From Hyphomicrobium nitrativorans NL23 (GTDB taxonomy: Bacteria > Pseudomonadota > Alphaproteobacteria > Rhizobiales > Hyphomicrobiaceae): a DNA stretch of 64,000 nucleotides. This document shows, piece after piece, positions 8,600 through 17,726 of this stretch. The DNA lies in contig NC_022997.1 of the NCBI RefSeq assembly GCF_000503895.1, positions 764,501 through 828,500 on the forward strand, in the 5' to 3' direction. The notes under the pieces are model-generated. The model was not told the origin of the DNA. It saw only the letters and a list, made by a program, of their open reading frames with translations, and searched no databases. Each line of letters starts with the position of its first letter. The stretch's first letter is position 1. The position numbers and the translations under genes are program-made.

Positions 8600-9565
8600 A
8601 TGGATTTCCTCTCTGGTCTCTGTCTACGCCTCCAGCCCCCGATCGTCAGATGGGGCGCTGCGGCAGGTCTCGTGGCGGTCGCATTCGCGGTCCGTTATGC
8701 CATCGGCGATAATGCCGGTCCGTATGCTTCGCTTTTGTTCATTCTTCCTATCGTGGCGTCCGCTTTGCTGTTCGGTCGCGGCGCCGGCTTTTTCGCGACC
8801 GTAGCAAGTGTTGTCCTTATCGCTCTCCTGCTAGACTGGAACAGTGATGTCCGGGTCCATGTCGCGGCTCTCGCCCTGTTTGTCTTGGTTGCGAGCTGTC
8901 TGGTCTTCGTGGCGGCCAGCCTGCATCGCGCCCTAGATTCCGCCCATAAAGCGCATGAGAGCACCGCTCTGCTTCTCGATGAGATGAGCCATCGCGTCAA
9001 AAACAAGTTCGCAGTGATCTCGTCGATTATCGCTCTGCAGGGACGCCAGAGTTCGCCGGAGGTTCGTAAAGCGCTGGAGGATGTTGCACACCGGGTGCAA
9101 GTGATCGCGTCCGTCCACAACTACCTGCAGCTTTCCCGCCACGACGGCCACATCGACATGAGGGAGTATCTGGTCGGGCTGTGCGAGTCGCTGGAGGGCG
9201 CCCTCGATAGCAGTGAGAGAACGATCTCACTGACATGTACGTCCGCTCGCGTGCTCCTGCCGCCGGACAGGGCTTTGGCTGTCGGACTTCTGGTCAACGA
9301 GCTTGTCACCAATGCGTTCAAATACGCCTTCGGGAAGGACGGCGGCACCGTGGACGTTAGCTTGTCGGACGCCAGTCCAGATCTTGTCTTGGAGGTTTCT
9401 GACACCGGCAGGGGATATCCCGCCGAGCCGCAGCAACGGCTAGGCACCCGCCTCGTGTTAACCTTTGCGGAGCAGCTCGGTGGAACGGCCATCTGGAAGA
9501 CCGATGTTCAGGGTTGTGTCGTGGAGATAAAGTTTCCCATCAAACCTGACGTCACCTCTGCCTAA
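8600..9565 (+). CDS. Membrane sensor histidine kinase, HisKA_2/HWE type
   Basis: The 321-residue protein begins with several hydrophobic helices that resemble the DUF4118 (KdpD-like) sensor module (roughly residues 15-110). A HisKA_2 phosphoacceptor box follows, LLLDEMSHRVKNKFAVISS, with the histidine in SHRVKN. The ATPase domain shows the N box ELVTNAFKYAF and the G1 motif SDTGRGYP. The start is placed at ATG 8600; an in-frame GTG at 8591 is possible. Kinases of this class feed the PhyR-NepR-EcfG general stress pathway in alphaproteobacteria. The EcfG-like promoters around it make that role attractive, but no response regulator is adjacent. Confidence 0.85.
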   Translation: MDFLSGLCLRLQPPIVRWGAAAGLVAVAFAVRYAIGDNAGPYASLLFILPIVASALLFGRGAGFFATVASVVLIALLLDWNSDVRVHVAALALFVLVASCLVFVAASLHRALDSAHKAHESTALLLDEMSHRVKNKFAVISSIIALQGRQSSPEVRKALEDVAHRVQVIASVHNYLQLSRHDGHIDMREYLVGLCESLEGALDSSERTISLTCTSARVLLPPDRALAVGLLVNELVTNAFKYAFGKDGGTVDVSLSDASPDLVLEVSDTGRGYPAEPQQRLGTRLVLTFAEQLGGTAIWKTDVQGCVVEIKFPIKPDVTSA

Positions 9566-9705
9566 AAGCTGGTGCAAAGCAAGAGCGACCGAACGCCGGC
9601 TGCCTGGATTACGATCCTCCTGCGTGGGCGGACGTTGCTTTTCCGGAAGGCGCCCACCATCCGACGTCTTGAGCGGTTCCTGATGATTGCAGCGCCTCGC
9701 AAAAG

Positions 9706-10716
9706 TTATGTTGCAGGTTCCACGGTAGAAACAGGCTTCAACGCCCTTTGAAACACATGTGCGACCCGCCGCTCGATGAGCTTCGGATGCGCGTGATGAA
9801 CCATGTGGCCTACACCGGGCACCTCGTCGACGAAACTGTTGTGCAGCTCCCGATGGAGCCGACGGCTATGATCCGCGGTCGAAACCATCCGGTCATCGGC
9901 GCCCGCGATGAGGTCCACGGGGATCTGGAGCTCGCCGTACCGAGCGGTGAGGCGCGCTGCGGCGTTTGGCATATCGACGGTATCGTCCGCGACGGCCCGA
10001 AGCTGCGAGGGCCGCACTGCCATAGCAACCGGATAGCTGCTCAAGAAGGCTTTTGTCGGCGCGAGCGGCGAGAACACGCGCTTGAACGCCAACGGCGCCG
10101 CCACCCGGGCCCACAAAGGCCAAATGGTATTCCGCAGTACATCACCCACCACCGGCATCGCGACGAGGCGCTGCATAGCGACGTCCCCGCGGGTAGTCGG
10201 ATAGTAGTAGCCGGCGACCAGGACCAGCCCGGACACCGCATCGGGCTCTTCGAGTGCCAGATTGAGAGCGACAAGCGTTGCCCACGAGTGAGCGACGATA
10301 ACGGGACGGTCCAGTCCAAGTTGGTGCATCAGCGCCAGGAGGAGGCGCGCCTCGCGTTCCGGGCTCCAGCCGCGATCCGGCCGTGGTGAAAGCCCGAAAC
10401 CCGGGCGGTCCAGCGCGATGACCCTGTGGGTTCTGGCGAGATGGTCTATGAGCCCGCTCGACGTCAGCTCTTCCAACACGCCGCCGTTGCCGTGCAAGAC
10501 CAGAACCGGTGGGCCGCTGCCGCGATCCACGTAGTGAACCCGCATTTTGCCGACGGACGCGAACTGGCCAATTGGCCGATGCGCTTTCTCGGCACGCCGG
10601 GCGAGGTGGTTGACAAGCAGGGCCGACGCCGCAAGCCCCGTGGCGGCCAACGCCGCTGCACGTCCCCATCTCCACGCAGGGGAGACCGGTGCCCCTGGCA
10701 GCAGTTTAAGGTTCAT
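9706..10716 (-). CDS. Alpha/beta hydrolase with N-terminal membrane anchor
   Basis: The 336-residue protein starts with a hydrophobic segment (AAALAATGLAASALLVNHLA), then the alpha/beta hydrolase fold. VLHGNGG forms the oxyanion region, the nucleophile Ser lies in VAHSWATLVAL, the acid in LIAGADDRM and the catalytic His in PGVGHMVHH. The start at 10716 is chosen for the GAGAGG site before it. It lies 56 bases downstream of the DUF892 gene on the same strand and may share its promoter. The substrate is unknown. Confidence 0.85.
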   Translation of the reverse strand: MNLKLLPGAPVSPAWRWGRAAALAATGLAASALLVNHLARRAEKAHRPIGQFASVGKMRVHYVDRGSGPPVLVLHGNGGVLEELTSSGLIDHLARTHRVIALDRPGFGLSPRPDRGWSPEREARLLLALMHQLGLDRPVIVAHSWATLVALNLALEEPDAVSGLVLVAGYYYPTTRGDVAMQRLVAMPVVGDVLRNTIWPLWARVAAPLAFKRVFSPLAPTKAFLSSYPVAMAVRPSQLRAVADDTVDMPNAAARLTARYGELQIPVDLIAGADDRMVSTADHSRRLHRELHNSFVDEVPGVGHMVHHAHPKLIERRVAHVFQRALKPVSTVEPAT

Positions 10717-10772
10717 ATGGCCTCTCACGGACAAAGGAGGGCCGGGTGGGCGCCCGGCCCGCAAGGCACGTT

Positions 10773-11312
10773 TTATTCTGCGGCTTCTTTGCGTCCGCCT
10801 TTGGCCTTGCCTTTTGCCCTCGGCTCCGCATCGTCGGCCTCGACGTTGATTTCCGAAAGCGCCAGCTCAGACAGCTTCGCGTCCGTGTCCTTCTCCTCCT
10901 GCAGCGTGGTGCGGAGAAGCTCTGCGGCGTCGGCCATGCCGAGCTTGTCGGCCCAGGCGGCGAGGGTGCCGTAGCGCGCGATTTCGTAGTGCTCCACCGC
11001 CTGCGCGGCGGCGAGCATGCCGGCGTCGCGAACGGTTTTATCTTTCGCTTCCTGCATGATTTCGCTCGCCTCCTCAGCCAAGCCATCGATTGCGGGGCAG
11101 CGTTTACCGCGCGCGGACTTGCCAATCATCTCGAAGATCTGCTCTAGGCGGGCGACCTGTTCCTCTGTCTGTACGATGTGCTCTTCAAACGCCGCCTTGA
11201 GATCGTCCGAGTCTGCTTTGCGGGCCATCTTGGGCAGATTTTTAATGATGGCTTTCTCGGCGTAGTAGATGTCACGCAGTGTGTCTTCGAACAGTTTTTC
11301 AAGCGTTTCCAT
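10773..11312 (-). CDS. Ferritin-like DUF892 protein (YciF type)
   Basis: The 179-residue protein has the DUF892 signature LEKLFEDTLRDIYYAEKAI at its N-terminus, further Glu/His pairs in EEHIVQTEEQV and VEHYEIARYG, and a basic Lys/Arg/Gly tail. It belongs to the YciF branch, structurally a four-helix ferritin-like dimer induced by stress. It differs clearly from the shorter, YciE-like paralogue at 2230. The alpha/beta hydrolase gene follows on the same strand. A candidate EcfG promoter lies at 11439-11463. Confidence 0.9.
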   Translation of the reverse strand: METLEKLFEDTLRDIYYAEKAIIKNLPKMARKADSDDLKAAFEEHIVQTEEQVARLEQIFEMIGKSARGKRCPAIDGLAEEASEIMQEAKDKTVRDAGMLAAAQAVEHYEIARYGTLAAWADKLGMADAAELLRTTLQEEKDTDAKLSELALSEINVEADDAEPRAKGKAKGGRKEAAE

Positions 11313-11438
11313 GGGGGTGTTTCCTTATTGCGGTTCAGTTTGACGAGCAGGTGCGTCAATGGCGAACGCCGAGAAACCGCGCCGATCGGGGCATCTCAGG
11401 CGGGCACTCCACGTGCGCACTCGAACTATGCTGCCCGA

Positions 11439-11463
11439 AACACCCCACTCTGATCGGAGTTCC
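11439..11463 (-). promoter_or_regulatory. Candidate EcfG promoter for the DUF892/hydrolase pair
   Basis: On the minus strand GGAAC (11463-11459) and TGTT (11442-11439) are 16 bases apart. The site is 127 bases before the start codon at 11312, implying a longer leader than at the other sites. Confidence 0.45.
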
Positions 11464-11611
11464 ATTTGGCTAGCCGGCGTGTAGCCTACTGCCGCCGCCC
11501 GATGTCGGCTTTCTCGGCAGAGGCGCTATCGGTAGTGGGGCATGCTGCAATTGCTAAAGTCGCATTTTGGGATATCTATGATTTCCCATAAGTTATATTA
11601 TCACGCCGTTG

Positions 11612-11929
11612 TTATGTTAATCGCCATCGGATCTTGATGGCCCTCTCAAGGTCTTGCACCAGACGCATCAGATCGAAGTCTTCCTCACATTCGCGCGCTA
11701 TGGCGCGGCAATGCATTTGCACGATTGTCCTATCTCGTCCGTCGAAGACCATGCCAATCTCTTCGGGCGATGCGCCTGATGTCCGGTAGCTCAGATACAT
11801 CGCAATCAACCTAGGCCGATGCAGCGTGCGGGTTCGCGCCCGCGACAGCAGATCAGCCCGCTCGATCCCGTAGAACGTGCATACCATGAACAGCACGTCT
11901 TCAATCCTGTCCTGCCCGGTCATCATCAT
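11612..11929 (-). CDS. Orphan DnaA C-terminal domain (HTH) protein
   Basis: The 105-residue protein consists almost only of the DNA-binding domain of DnaA: YGIERADLLSRAR, then RPRLIAMYLSYRTSGAS, PEEIGMVFDGRDRTIVQMHC. In DnaA this helix-turn-helix recognises DnaA boxes. Here the AAA+ ATPase is missing and the family signature DHT is DRT. Such orphans occur in alphaproteobacterial mobile elements next to plasmid-type ParB genes, as here, and may regulate transcription or replication of the element. The start among three consecutive ATG codons is not decided. Confidence 0.75.
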   Translation of the reverse strand: MMMTGQDRIEDVLFMVCTFYGIERADLLSRARTRTLHRPRLIAMYLSYRTSGASPEEIGMVFDGRDRTIVQMHCRAIARECEEDFDLMRLVQDLERAIKIRWRLT

Positions 11930-12279
11930 CGGTTCCGGCCCTCATTCAGCCGCCCCAACGTTGATCGTCAGCACGCTTAAATTACGGCGACATGGCCGCA
12001 GGCAAACCAGCACTTGCCCATTTGGGCAGTTGTCTTCGGAACGATCCCGCGCGCTCCACTCTTCGGGCCACCCGCAGGCGGTCCTCTTGATGATGCCGAC
12101 TCTGCGCCGGTCCGCATCCGCTTCAAGGGTGTCTCTCGCGTCGCGTTCGCCCCCTCGGCTTTCGGCGTCGCCGGCCGCCTCGCCTTGCAGGCTTCGGTTC
12201 CGCGTCTGCTGAAGCCCGGCGCTGCTGCTTCGGCATCGAGACCGCCATACCGGCGGGCTCACAACCGAAGGAGTCTTTC

Positions 12280-14126
12280 ATGACCGAGATTACATATTTT
12301 CCTCTGACCAAGCTGGTCCTGTGGGACGGCAATGTCCGCAAAACCGATATCCATGCCGGCATCGATGAACTCGCCGCATCCATCGCCGCCCATGGTCTGC
12401 TGCAATCCCTTGTCGTGCGGCCGGGAAAGCGCGGCAAGTTTGATATCGTCGCCGGTCAAAGACGTTTGCTTGCGCTTCAGGCGCTCGTGAAGGCCGGCAA
12501 GATTGACAAGGCTTATATGGTTCCTTGCCTGCTGGCTGATGCGCAGCTGGCCGCGACCGAGTTGAGTCTTGCGGAGAATGCTGTCCGTGCTCACATGCAT
12601 CCGGCGGACCAGTTTGAAGCATTCCGGCAGTTGATCGACGGCGGCTCGTCTGTAGCCGACATTGCAGCACGCTTTGGTGTGTCCGATACCGTCGTTGCCA
12701 GACGCATGAAGCTTGGCCGCCTGTCGCCGGTCATTCTCGATGCCTATCGCTCCGGTGTCATAGATCTTGAGGAAGCCCAGGCTTTCGCCATATCCGACGA
12801 TCAGGCCGCCCAGGAGCGTGTATTCTCCGAACTTTCCGAATGGAGCCGCAATGCGCATAACATCCGCGGGCTGCTGACTGAGGGCGACGTTTCGACGAGT
12901 GACAAGCGCGTGCGTTTTGTTGGTCTCGACACTTATGTGGCTGCCGGCGGTGCCTTGCGTCAGGATCTCTTTGACGATGCCGGTAGCGGATTTATCCTGG
13001 ATCTTGCATTGCTCGAACGTCTTGTCGCCGAGAAGTTCAATGCCTGCTCCGCTGACATCCGCGCCGAAGGCTGGAGCTGGGTGGAAATCATTCCCGATGC
13101 GGACTGGCAGACCATCAGCCGATTCAAGCGGGTTCGTGCCGAGCGCGCCCCTCTGAGCGAAGCCGATCAGGCCGAGCTCGAACGTCTCGCGGGCGAATAC
13201 GATGATCTGGCCGACACCGAGAATGCCGACGAAGATCGTCTCGCCGTGCTTCAGGAGCGTATGGATGCCCTTGAGGACACGCCGCAGAGTTGGACCTCCG
13301 AAGCTCTGGCCGTAGCCGGCGCAATTCTTTGTCTCGATCACCGCGGCGCTCTCTGTGTCGAGCGTGGCCTGGTTCGCAAGGAGGACGCTGATAAGCTCCA
13401 GAGCGATGAAGCCTCATCTGCCGGCGATGAGCCATGCAGTATCGCTCGGACCGACGCGTTCCCCCGCGGCTGGTCGAGGATCTGAGCGCACAATATAGCG
13501 CCGCTATCAGCGCCGAGCTCATCAGGCGGCCCGACATCGCGCTTACTGCGATTGTCCACAGTCTCGCCCTGTCCGTATTTCCAGGTTTGGGCGCGGCAGA
13601 GACCTGCCTGAAGCTCAATGCCGGCAATGCCTATCTCAATCGGATCATAGGTGATCCTGAATCCTGCAAGGCGCTGGCTGTTGTCGAGCAGGAGAGAGAG
13701 CGCATCAGCAGTCAAATGCCCTGCAATACGCAAGCGCTCTGGAGCTGGCTGCTGTCCCGGTCATGCGACGAACTCCTGGGCCTGCTGGCATTTATCGCCG
13801 CCAGTGCGGTCGATGCCGTGCAGCGTAAGCCTGACCAGCCTGATTTGCCGAGGCTGGTGCACGCTCGTGCCCTTGCCGCGGCGTTGCAGCTCGATCCGGG
13901 TAACTGGTTCCAGCCGACCGCCGCAAACTACTTCGGTCGTATCAAGCGTTCGCAAATCCTTGACGCCATCGATGAGGTGAACGGCTCTCACGCTCCCGCA
14001 CTCGACAAGCTCAAGAAGCCCGAACTTGCGGCGCGCGCCGAGCAGCTTGTCGCTGGTAAATCGTGGCTGCCCGAGCCGTTGCGGTCTGTCGTTAACGGCA
14101 CCACTTGCGCAGAGGCAGCGGAATAG
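12280..14126 (+). pseudogene. ParB/RepB-like partition or nuclease-domain protein, frameshifted
   Basis: The first frame (12280-13485) encodes the ParB N-terminal domain: LVLWDGNVRKT, VRPGKRGKFDIVAGQRRLLAL, then TELSLAENAVRAHMHPADQ and an HTH in VADIAARFGVSDTVVARRMK. The second frame (from about 13434 to 14126) encodes the usual C-terminal half, from VPPRLVEDLSAQ through WFQPTAANYFGRIKRSQIL to SWLPEPLRS. In related proteins of alphaproteobacterial plasmids and integrative elements the halves form one chain of about 600-700 residues. The frame changes between about 13,420 and 13,460. Either the gene is broken, or one base is missing or extra in the sequence. AAGGAG precedes the start. Confidence 0.8.
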
Positions 14127-14413
14127 GCCGATCCACTTCCGGCTGCGCTGCAAGGTGCAGCCGGATTTCGTCTCCAGGACCGCATCACGCTGGCGTGCTG
14201 TTGTCAGTCAGCACCACGGCTCCATAAAATCCCTCTTTCAACAACATGGTGCGAACTCGGCATCACCCAGGACACGCGCGCCGATCACGCGCAATACCTC
14301 GCGCAGTGGTTTCAGCAGCCGAGCTAGCCCGGCCCGGGTCGCTTGCTCACTGCCGTGACAACGCGAAGCTGCCCGCAGCGACGTTGCGCGGGCAATGCAG
14401 CAAGCGTTCATGT

Positions 14414-15061
14414 TCAAAAGAATGTGTCGTAGATTCCGTAAATACACAACCCGATAGGCGGGGCAGCGATGAACAACGCGCTAGCCACCCCCAGCTGCTG
14501 GTGGAAAGGTCGTTTCATCCGTACCCACGGAAAGAAAGACACAACGAGCGCGCCCACGCCGTAAATGGTACCGAACACGCGGGCCAAATCAAGCAAATCA
14601 GGTGCGGGCCTGTCGTTGGGCATATAGCGGGCCAAGTAGTCCGCGTATGTCGGGTAGTCTCCAAGGTGCACAGAGTAAACGCCGTAGCCAAGGAACCAGA
14701 GCGTCGCCATAGTCATCGTCAGTAAAAACAGTGCGACCGCTGTCCTGATGTAGTTTGGCAGGAAGAAGTTCGCCGTGGCCAAATATGCGATGGCCAGCGT
14801 TCCTCCGCCAATAGAAGCGAACCAGAACCAATGCGTGTTTACGAACTCGAGGGCTATACCGAGGGCATAAAGCCCAAGGCAGATGAAGCCGACAATGGCG
14901 ATACCAGCCGCCTCGTTGTCGGGATTTGAGCCGGATCGTCGGCCGCCGATCGACTCGAAGTGCCATTTGTATCTCTGGACCGAAGGGTCGGCGCTATCCA
15001 AGCGGGCTTCAGCGTGGAGCAGCCCGAGCAGGCGGCCATTCCCGTCTTTCTGAAGTGACAT
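14414..15061 (-). CDS. Multi-pass membrane protein of unknown function
   Basis: The 215-residue protein has a soluble N-terminal segment of about 50 residues, then five or six hydrophobic helices, for example AGIAIVGFICLGLYALGIAL and AVALFLLTMTMATLWFLGYG. The ATG at 15061 is preferred to 15100 because the longer start adds only a basic, unconserved segment. I recognise no family. It lies alone between the ParB-like gene and the recombinase and is probably cargo. Confidence 0.65.
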   Translation of the reverse strand: MSLQKDGNGRLLGLLHAEARLDSADPSVQRYKWHFESIGGRRSGSNPDNEAAGIAIVGFICLGLYALGIALEFVNTHWFWFASIGGGTLAIAYLATANFFLPNYIRTAVALFLLTMTMATLWFLGYGVYSVHLGDYPTYADYLARYMPNDRPAPDLLDLARVFGTIYGVGALVVSFFPWVRMKRPFHQQLGVASALFIAAPPIGLCIYGIYDTFF

Positions 15062-15327
15062 GCCGTAACCACCCCTTTGCTTTTGCCTTATGGAAACCAA
15101 TCCATGGGTGCAGGGCTTTGGCGGAGGTACGGACAGAATTGCCTAAAGTGTTCGAGTGCCCCCCGACTCGCTGCGAAACTGATTGATCCGGCTCGTTCGA
15201 GAGTGTTAACTTTTGCTGGAGCAGGCCGCTCAAATCCTCGCAGATGAGGGGATTCCGCTGAGGTGAACAGAATAGGCAAGAGTGTCACATTCACGAACTG
15301 ATGCTGCCGGCGGAAAGGAACGTCGCC

Positions 15328-15921
15328 ATGCATCACGCACAGTCAGCACCTACGAGTCTTTACTCTACCGCCGGCCTGCGTAAGTACCTCACCCGTGAAG
15401 AACGAGATCGCTTTCTGGTGGCTAGCTGGAGCGCGACGCGGCCGGACGTGCGCACGCTCTGTCTGACCCTTGTTTACACCGGCTGCCGCATCTCTGAAGC
15501 TCTCGCTCTGACTACGGCAGACATCATGGTCGACGAACGGGCCATCGCCATACGTTGTCTAAAAAAGCGCAAACCGCAGGTGGTTGTGCGCGAAGTACCA
15601 ATACCTCCCGTGCTCATTGAAGAGCTTCAGCGTATACACGGCTTGCCGTCAGCGGGCCATTTGCAGCGCCTCTGGCCGCTTTCCCGCGGGCGTGCCTGGC
15701 AACTCGTTAAGGAGGTCATGGGCACGGCAGGGCTGGTCTCCGGACCCCATGCCAGCCCCAAGGGCCTGCGTCACGGTTTCGGCGTGCACGCGATCCGCTC
15801 GAAGATACCGCTAAATCTCGTGCAGCGCTGGCTTGGCCATGCACGCATGGAAACGACAGCAATCTATCTGCAGGCTATGGGTAGCGAAGAGCGCGAGATC
15901 GCTGCGCGGATGTGGATGTGA
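15328..15921 (+). CDS. Tyrosine recombinase (phage-type integrase), short
   Basis: The 197-residue protein is a nearly bare catalytic domain of a tyrosine recombinase. The first Arg is in TGCRISEAL, the second in GLRHGFGVHA, the late His in LGHARMETTAIYL and the nucleophilic Tyr in the same segment. The usual His before LRH (HxLRH) is replaced by Lys in SPKGLRHG, and the N-terminal core-binding domain is reduced to about 25 residues (LRKYLTREERDRFL). AAGGAA precedes the ATG at 15328; an upstream in-frame ATG at 15301 is less likely. It may be a resolvase-like accessory enzyme rather than the integrase of the whole element. Confidence 0.85.
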   Translation: MHHAQSAPTSLYSTAGLRKYLTREERDRFLVASWSATRPDVRTLCLTLVYTGCRISEALALTTADIMVDERAIAIRCLKKRKPQVVVREVPIPPVLIEELQRIHGLPSAGHLQRLWPLSRGRAWQLVKEVMGTAGLVSGPHASPKGLRHGFGVHAIRSKIPLNLVQRWLGHARMETTAIYLQAMGSEEREIAARMWM

Positions 15922-16047
15922 TGCGCTTCTAGCGGAAATCTTGCCGGAATGTAGAGGAATTCTAAGTGATGCGCGGAGCATCGCGCCTGGGTTCGATTAG
16001 AATAATTGAGGCGAGATAATCAATGGCAGAGAAAGACGCCCTGATGC

Positions 16048-17406
16048 TTATTGGGAAGTCATCAACGCCCGGAGCTGCTGACGCATCTCTTCGATCGCGG
16101 CGTCGCGAACGGCGTCTTTGTCGTTTGCGGCTTTTTGTTCAGCGCGCAGCGTGTCGTTCTCGCTCTTTAGTTCCTGGACGGCCTTAATGAGGGGCACAAC
16201 AAGCGCAGCATAGCTGACGTTTAGTGTTCCCTTTATCTCTTCTCTGCTGCCATCTGGCAGCGTGATACTGGAATCGATAGGATCACCGATCACTTCAGGC
16301 AGGATTTTTTCGACTTCCTGGGCGATCAGGCCCAGCTGCTCTCCTTGCGCTCGTTCAGCATCACGCCAATGGAAACGAACAGGTCGAAGTTTCATGATAG
16401 TTGAAAGACCGTCTTCCTTTGCAAGCTGGCGCACACGATCCTTGAGGCGAGCATCGGAGTAGCTCGTCCACGGCGCAGAACCACCGCAGTTGGTCCCATT
16501 GCAAACTACGCCCCAAGAATTGTTGTAACCTAAAAGACCGTATACCGAGCCATTGTGCGTGCCCCCCTGTATTGCAGTTCCGGTGTCTGTTGCAGCACGT
16601 GCGTGCAACCGTGCTGCCGGTGTTGTCATCCCAATCCCGACGTTGCCATTACTGTTCATCGTCATGACCGTAACATCCGCAATATGGTCATGATCCCCAG
16701 TGGATTTGAGCATGAAATCGAGTCTCGATCCCGGTGCAAGCCCCGGTTGGATCCCATAAGTACCCAATGCGATCGCTGCGACCTGTGGGAACGACACGCC
16801 GGAATTTACAGCCCGCGAAAGTTTGATCAACTCTTGCGTTCCGACCGTGCCTGTCGCCGTGCTGCCGAACACATGCAACTTGGTGTTGGGACTTCCCGTC
16901 CCGATGCCGACATTGCCGTTGCCTAGAACACTGATGGCCTCTGTAGAATTAAATGTATTGCCTGACGGGACGTCCAAGGTCAGTCTTGGCACCCCGGATA
17001 AATTACTTTTCACGCGAATTCCGCCGAGCCATCCGGTTCCGGCAACCGGCGTTCCGATGTTGATGCCTATGTCCTGATTGGCTGCATGCGCTCCGTCGCG
17101 AATGTCCAGCCTGGACGTGGGCGTTGCCGCTCCGATCCCTAGCCGCCTGTTCGTATCGTCCCAGTGCAAATCTGAATCGGCTGCGAGATTTGCGCCTGAT
17201 TTGAACTGTATGGAGCCATCATTGCCGGCGGGCGTTGCACCACCGCCAAGAGCGTACCAGTTAACACCATCACAGAATTGCACCACGTCGTGCGTGTCGT
17301 TGTAGGCAAGGGCGCCGCGGATACCCGCAGGTCCCGAGCAATTGGCAGAAGCTGTGACCGGAGCCATTGTGAAGATCGCTAACAGTGCGGCAGCGAAGAG
17401 CTTCAT
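16048..17406 (-). CDS. Secreted tail-fibre-like protein with S74 autoprocessing domain
   Basis: The 452-residue protein starts with a signal peptide (LFAAALLAIFTMAPVTASA). A repetitive region follows with motifs such as RLGIGAATPTSRLDIRDG, NVGIGTGSPNTKLHV and NVGIGMTTPAARLHARA, as in trimeric tail spikes. The C-terminus is a peptidase S74 intramolecular chaperone domain: YSDARLKDRV with the cleavage Ser-Asp, then VRFHWRDAER, GLIAQEVEKILPEVI, YAALVVPLIKAVQEL and a coiled-coil end. In phage fibres this domain drives trimer assembly and cuts itself off. No phage genes are near. Its ATG overlaps the stop of the upstream gene (ATGA, 17403-17406), so the two are coupled. Confidence 0.88.
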   Translation of the reverse strand: MKLFAAALLAIFTMAPVTASANCSGPAGIRGALAYNDTHDVVQFCDGVNWYALGGGATPAGNDGSIQFKSGANLAADSDLHWDDTNRRLGIGAATPTSRLDIRDGAHAANQDIGINIGTPVAGTGWLGGIRVKSNLSGVPRLTLDVPSGNTFNSTEAISVLGNGNVGIGTGSPNTKLHVFGSTATGTVGTQELIKLSRAVNSGVSFPQVAAIALGTYGIQPGLAPGSRLDFMLKSTGDHDHIADVTVMTMNSNGNVGIGMTTPAARLHARAATDTGTAIQGGTHNGSVYGLLGYNNSWGVVCNGTNCGGSAPWTSYSDARLKDRVRQLAKEDGLSTIMKLRPVRFHWRDAERAQGEQLGLIAQEVEKILPEVIGDPIDSSITLPDGSREEIKGTLNVSYAALVVPLIKAVQELKSENDTLRAEQKAANDKDAVRDAAIEEMRQQLRALMTSQ

Positions 17407-17726
17407 TGCGCGGGCTTGGCGCCTTCGCGCGGTTCGAGCCGGATCTGTTGAAATGACTCGTTTCTTTGTCGCAGGTCATCAACGTCGGCCTGAAGCGCCT
17501 CGACTGCGCGGATCAGACAAGACATAGCAAGGTGAAAGTCTCGATCTACATCGCTATGTGGTCGTGTCGTCGGCTCAATCGCGCTACGCACGGACACGAC
17601 GGCCTCAGCAATGGTGGACGCGCATGTCGAGGCAGAGGCCGAGCCGATTGCCCCGCTGGCGTAGATCAGGCTGCAAAAAACAGCGCCGGCTATGAAAATG
17701 GCAGTGACCGTGCTGGCAGTTCTCAA
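17403..17726 (-). CDS. Small exported protein coupled to the S74 protein
   Basis: The 107-residue protein has an N-terminal hydrophobic segment (VTAIFIAGAVFCSLIYASGA) that could be a signal peptide or anchor, then a helical region (IRAVEALQADVDDLRQRNE) with coiled-coil character. Its stop overlaps the start of the S74 gene by four bases. No family was recognised. The coupling suggests a joint role, perhaps in anchoring or secreting the fibre-like partner, but this is inference. Confidence 0.65.
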   Translation of the reverse strand: MRTASTVTAIFIAGAVFCSLIYASGAIGSASASTCASTIAEAVVSVRSAIEPTTRPHSDVDRDFHLAMSCLIRAVEALQADVDDLRQRNESFQQIRLEPREGAKPAQ

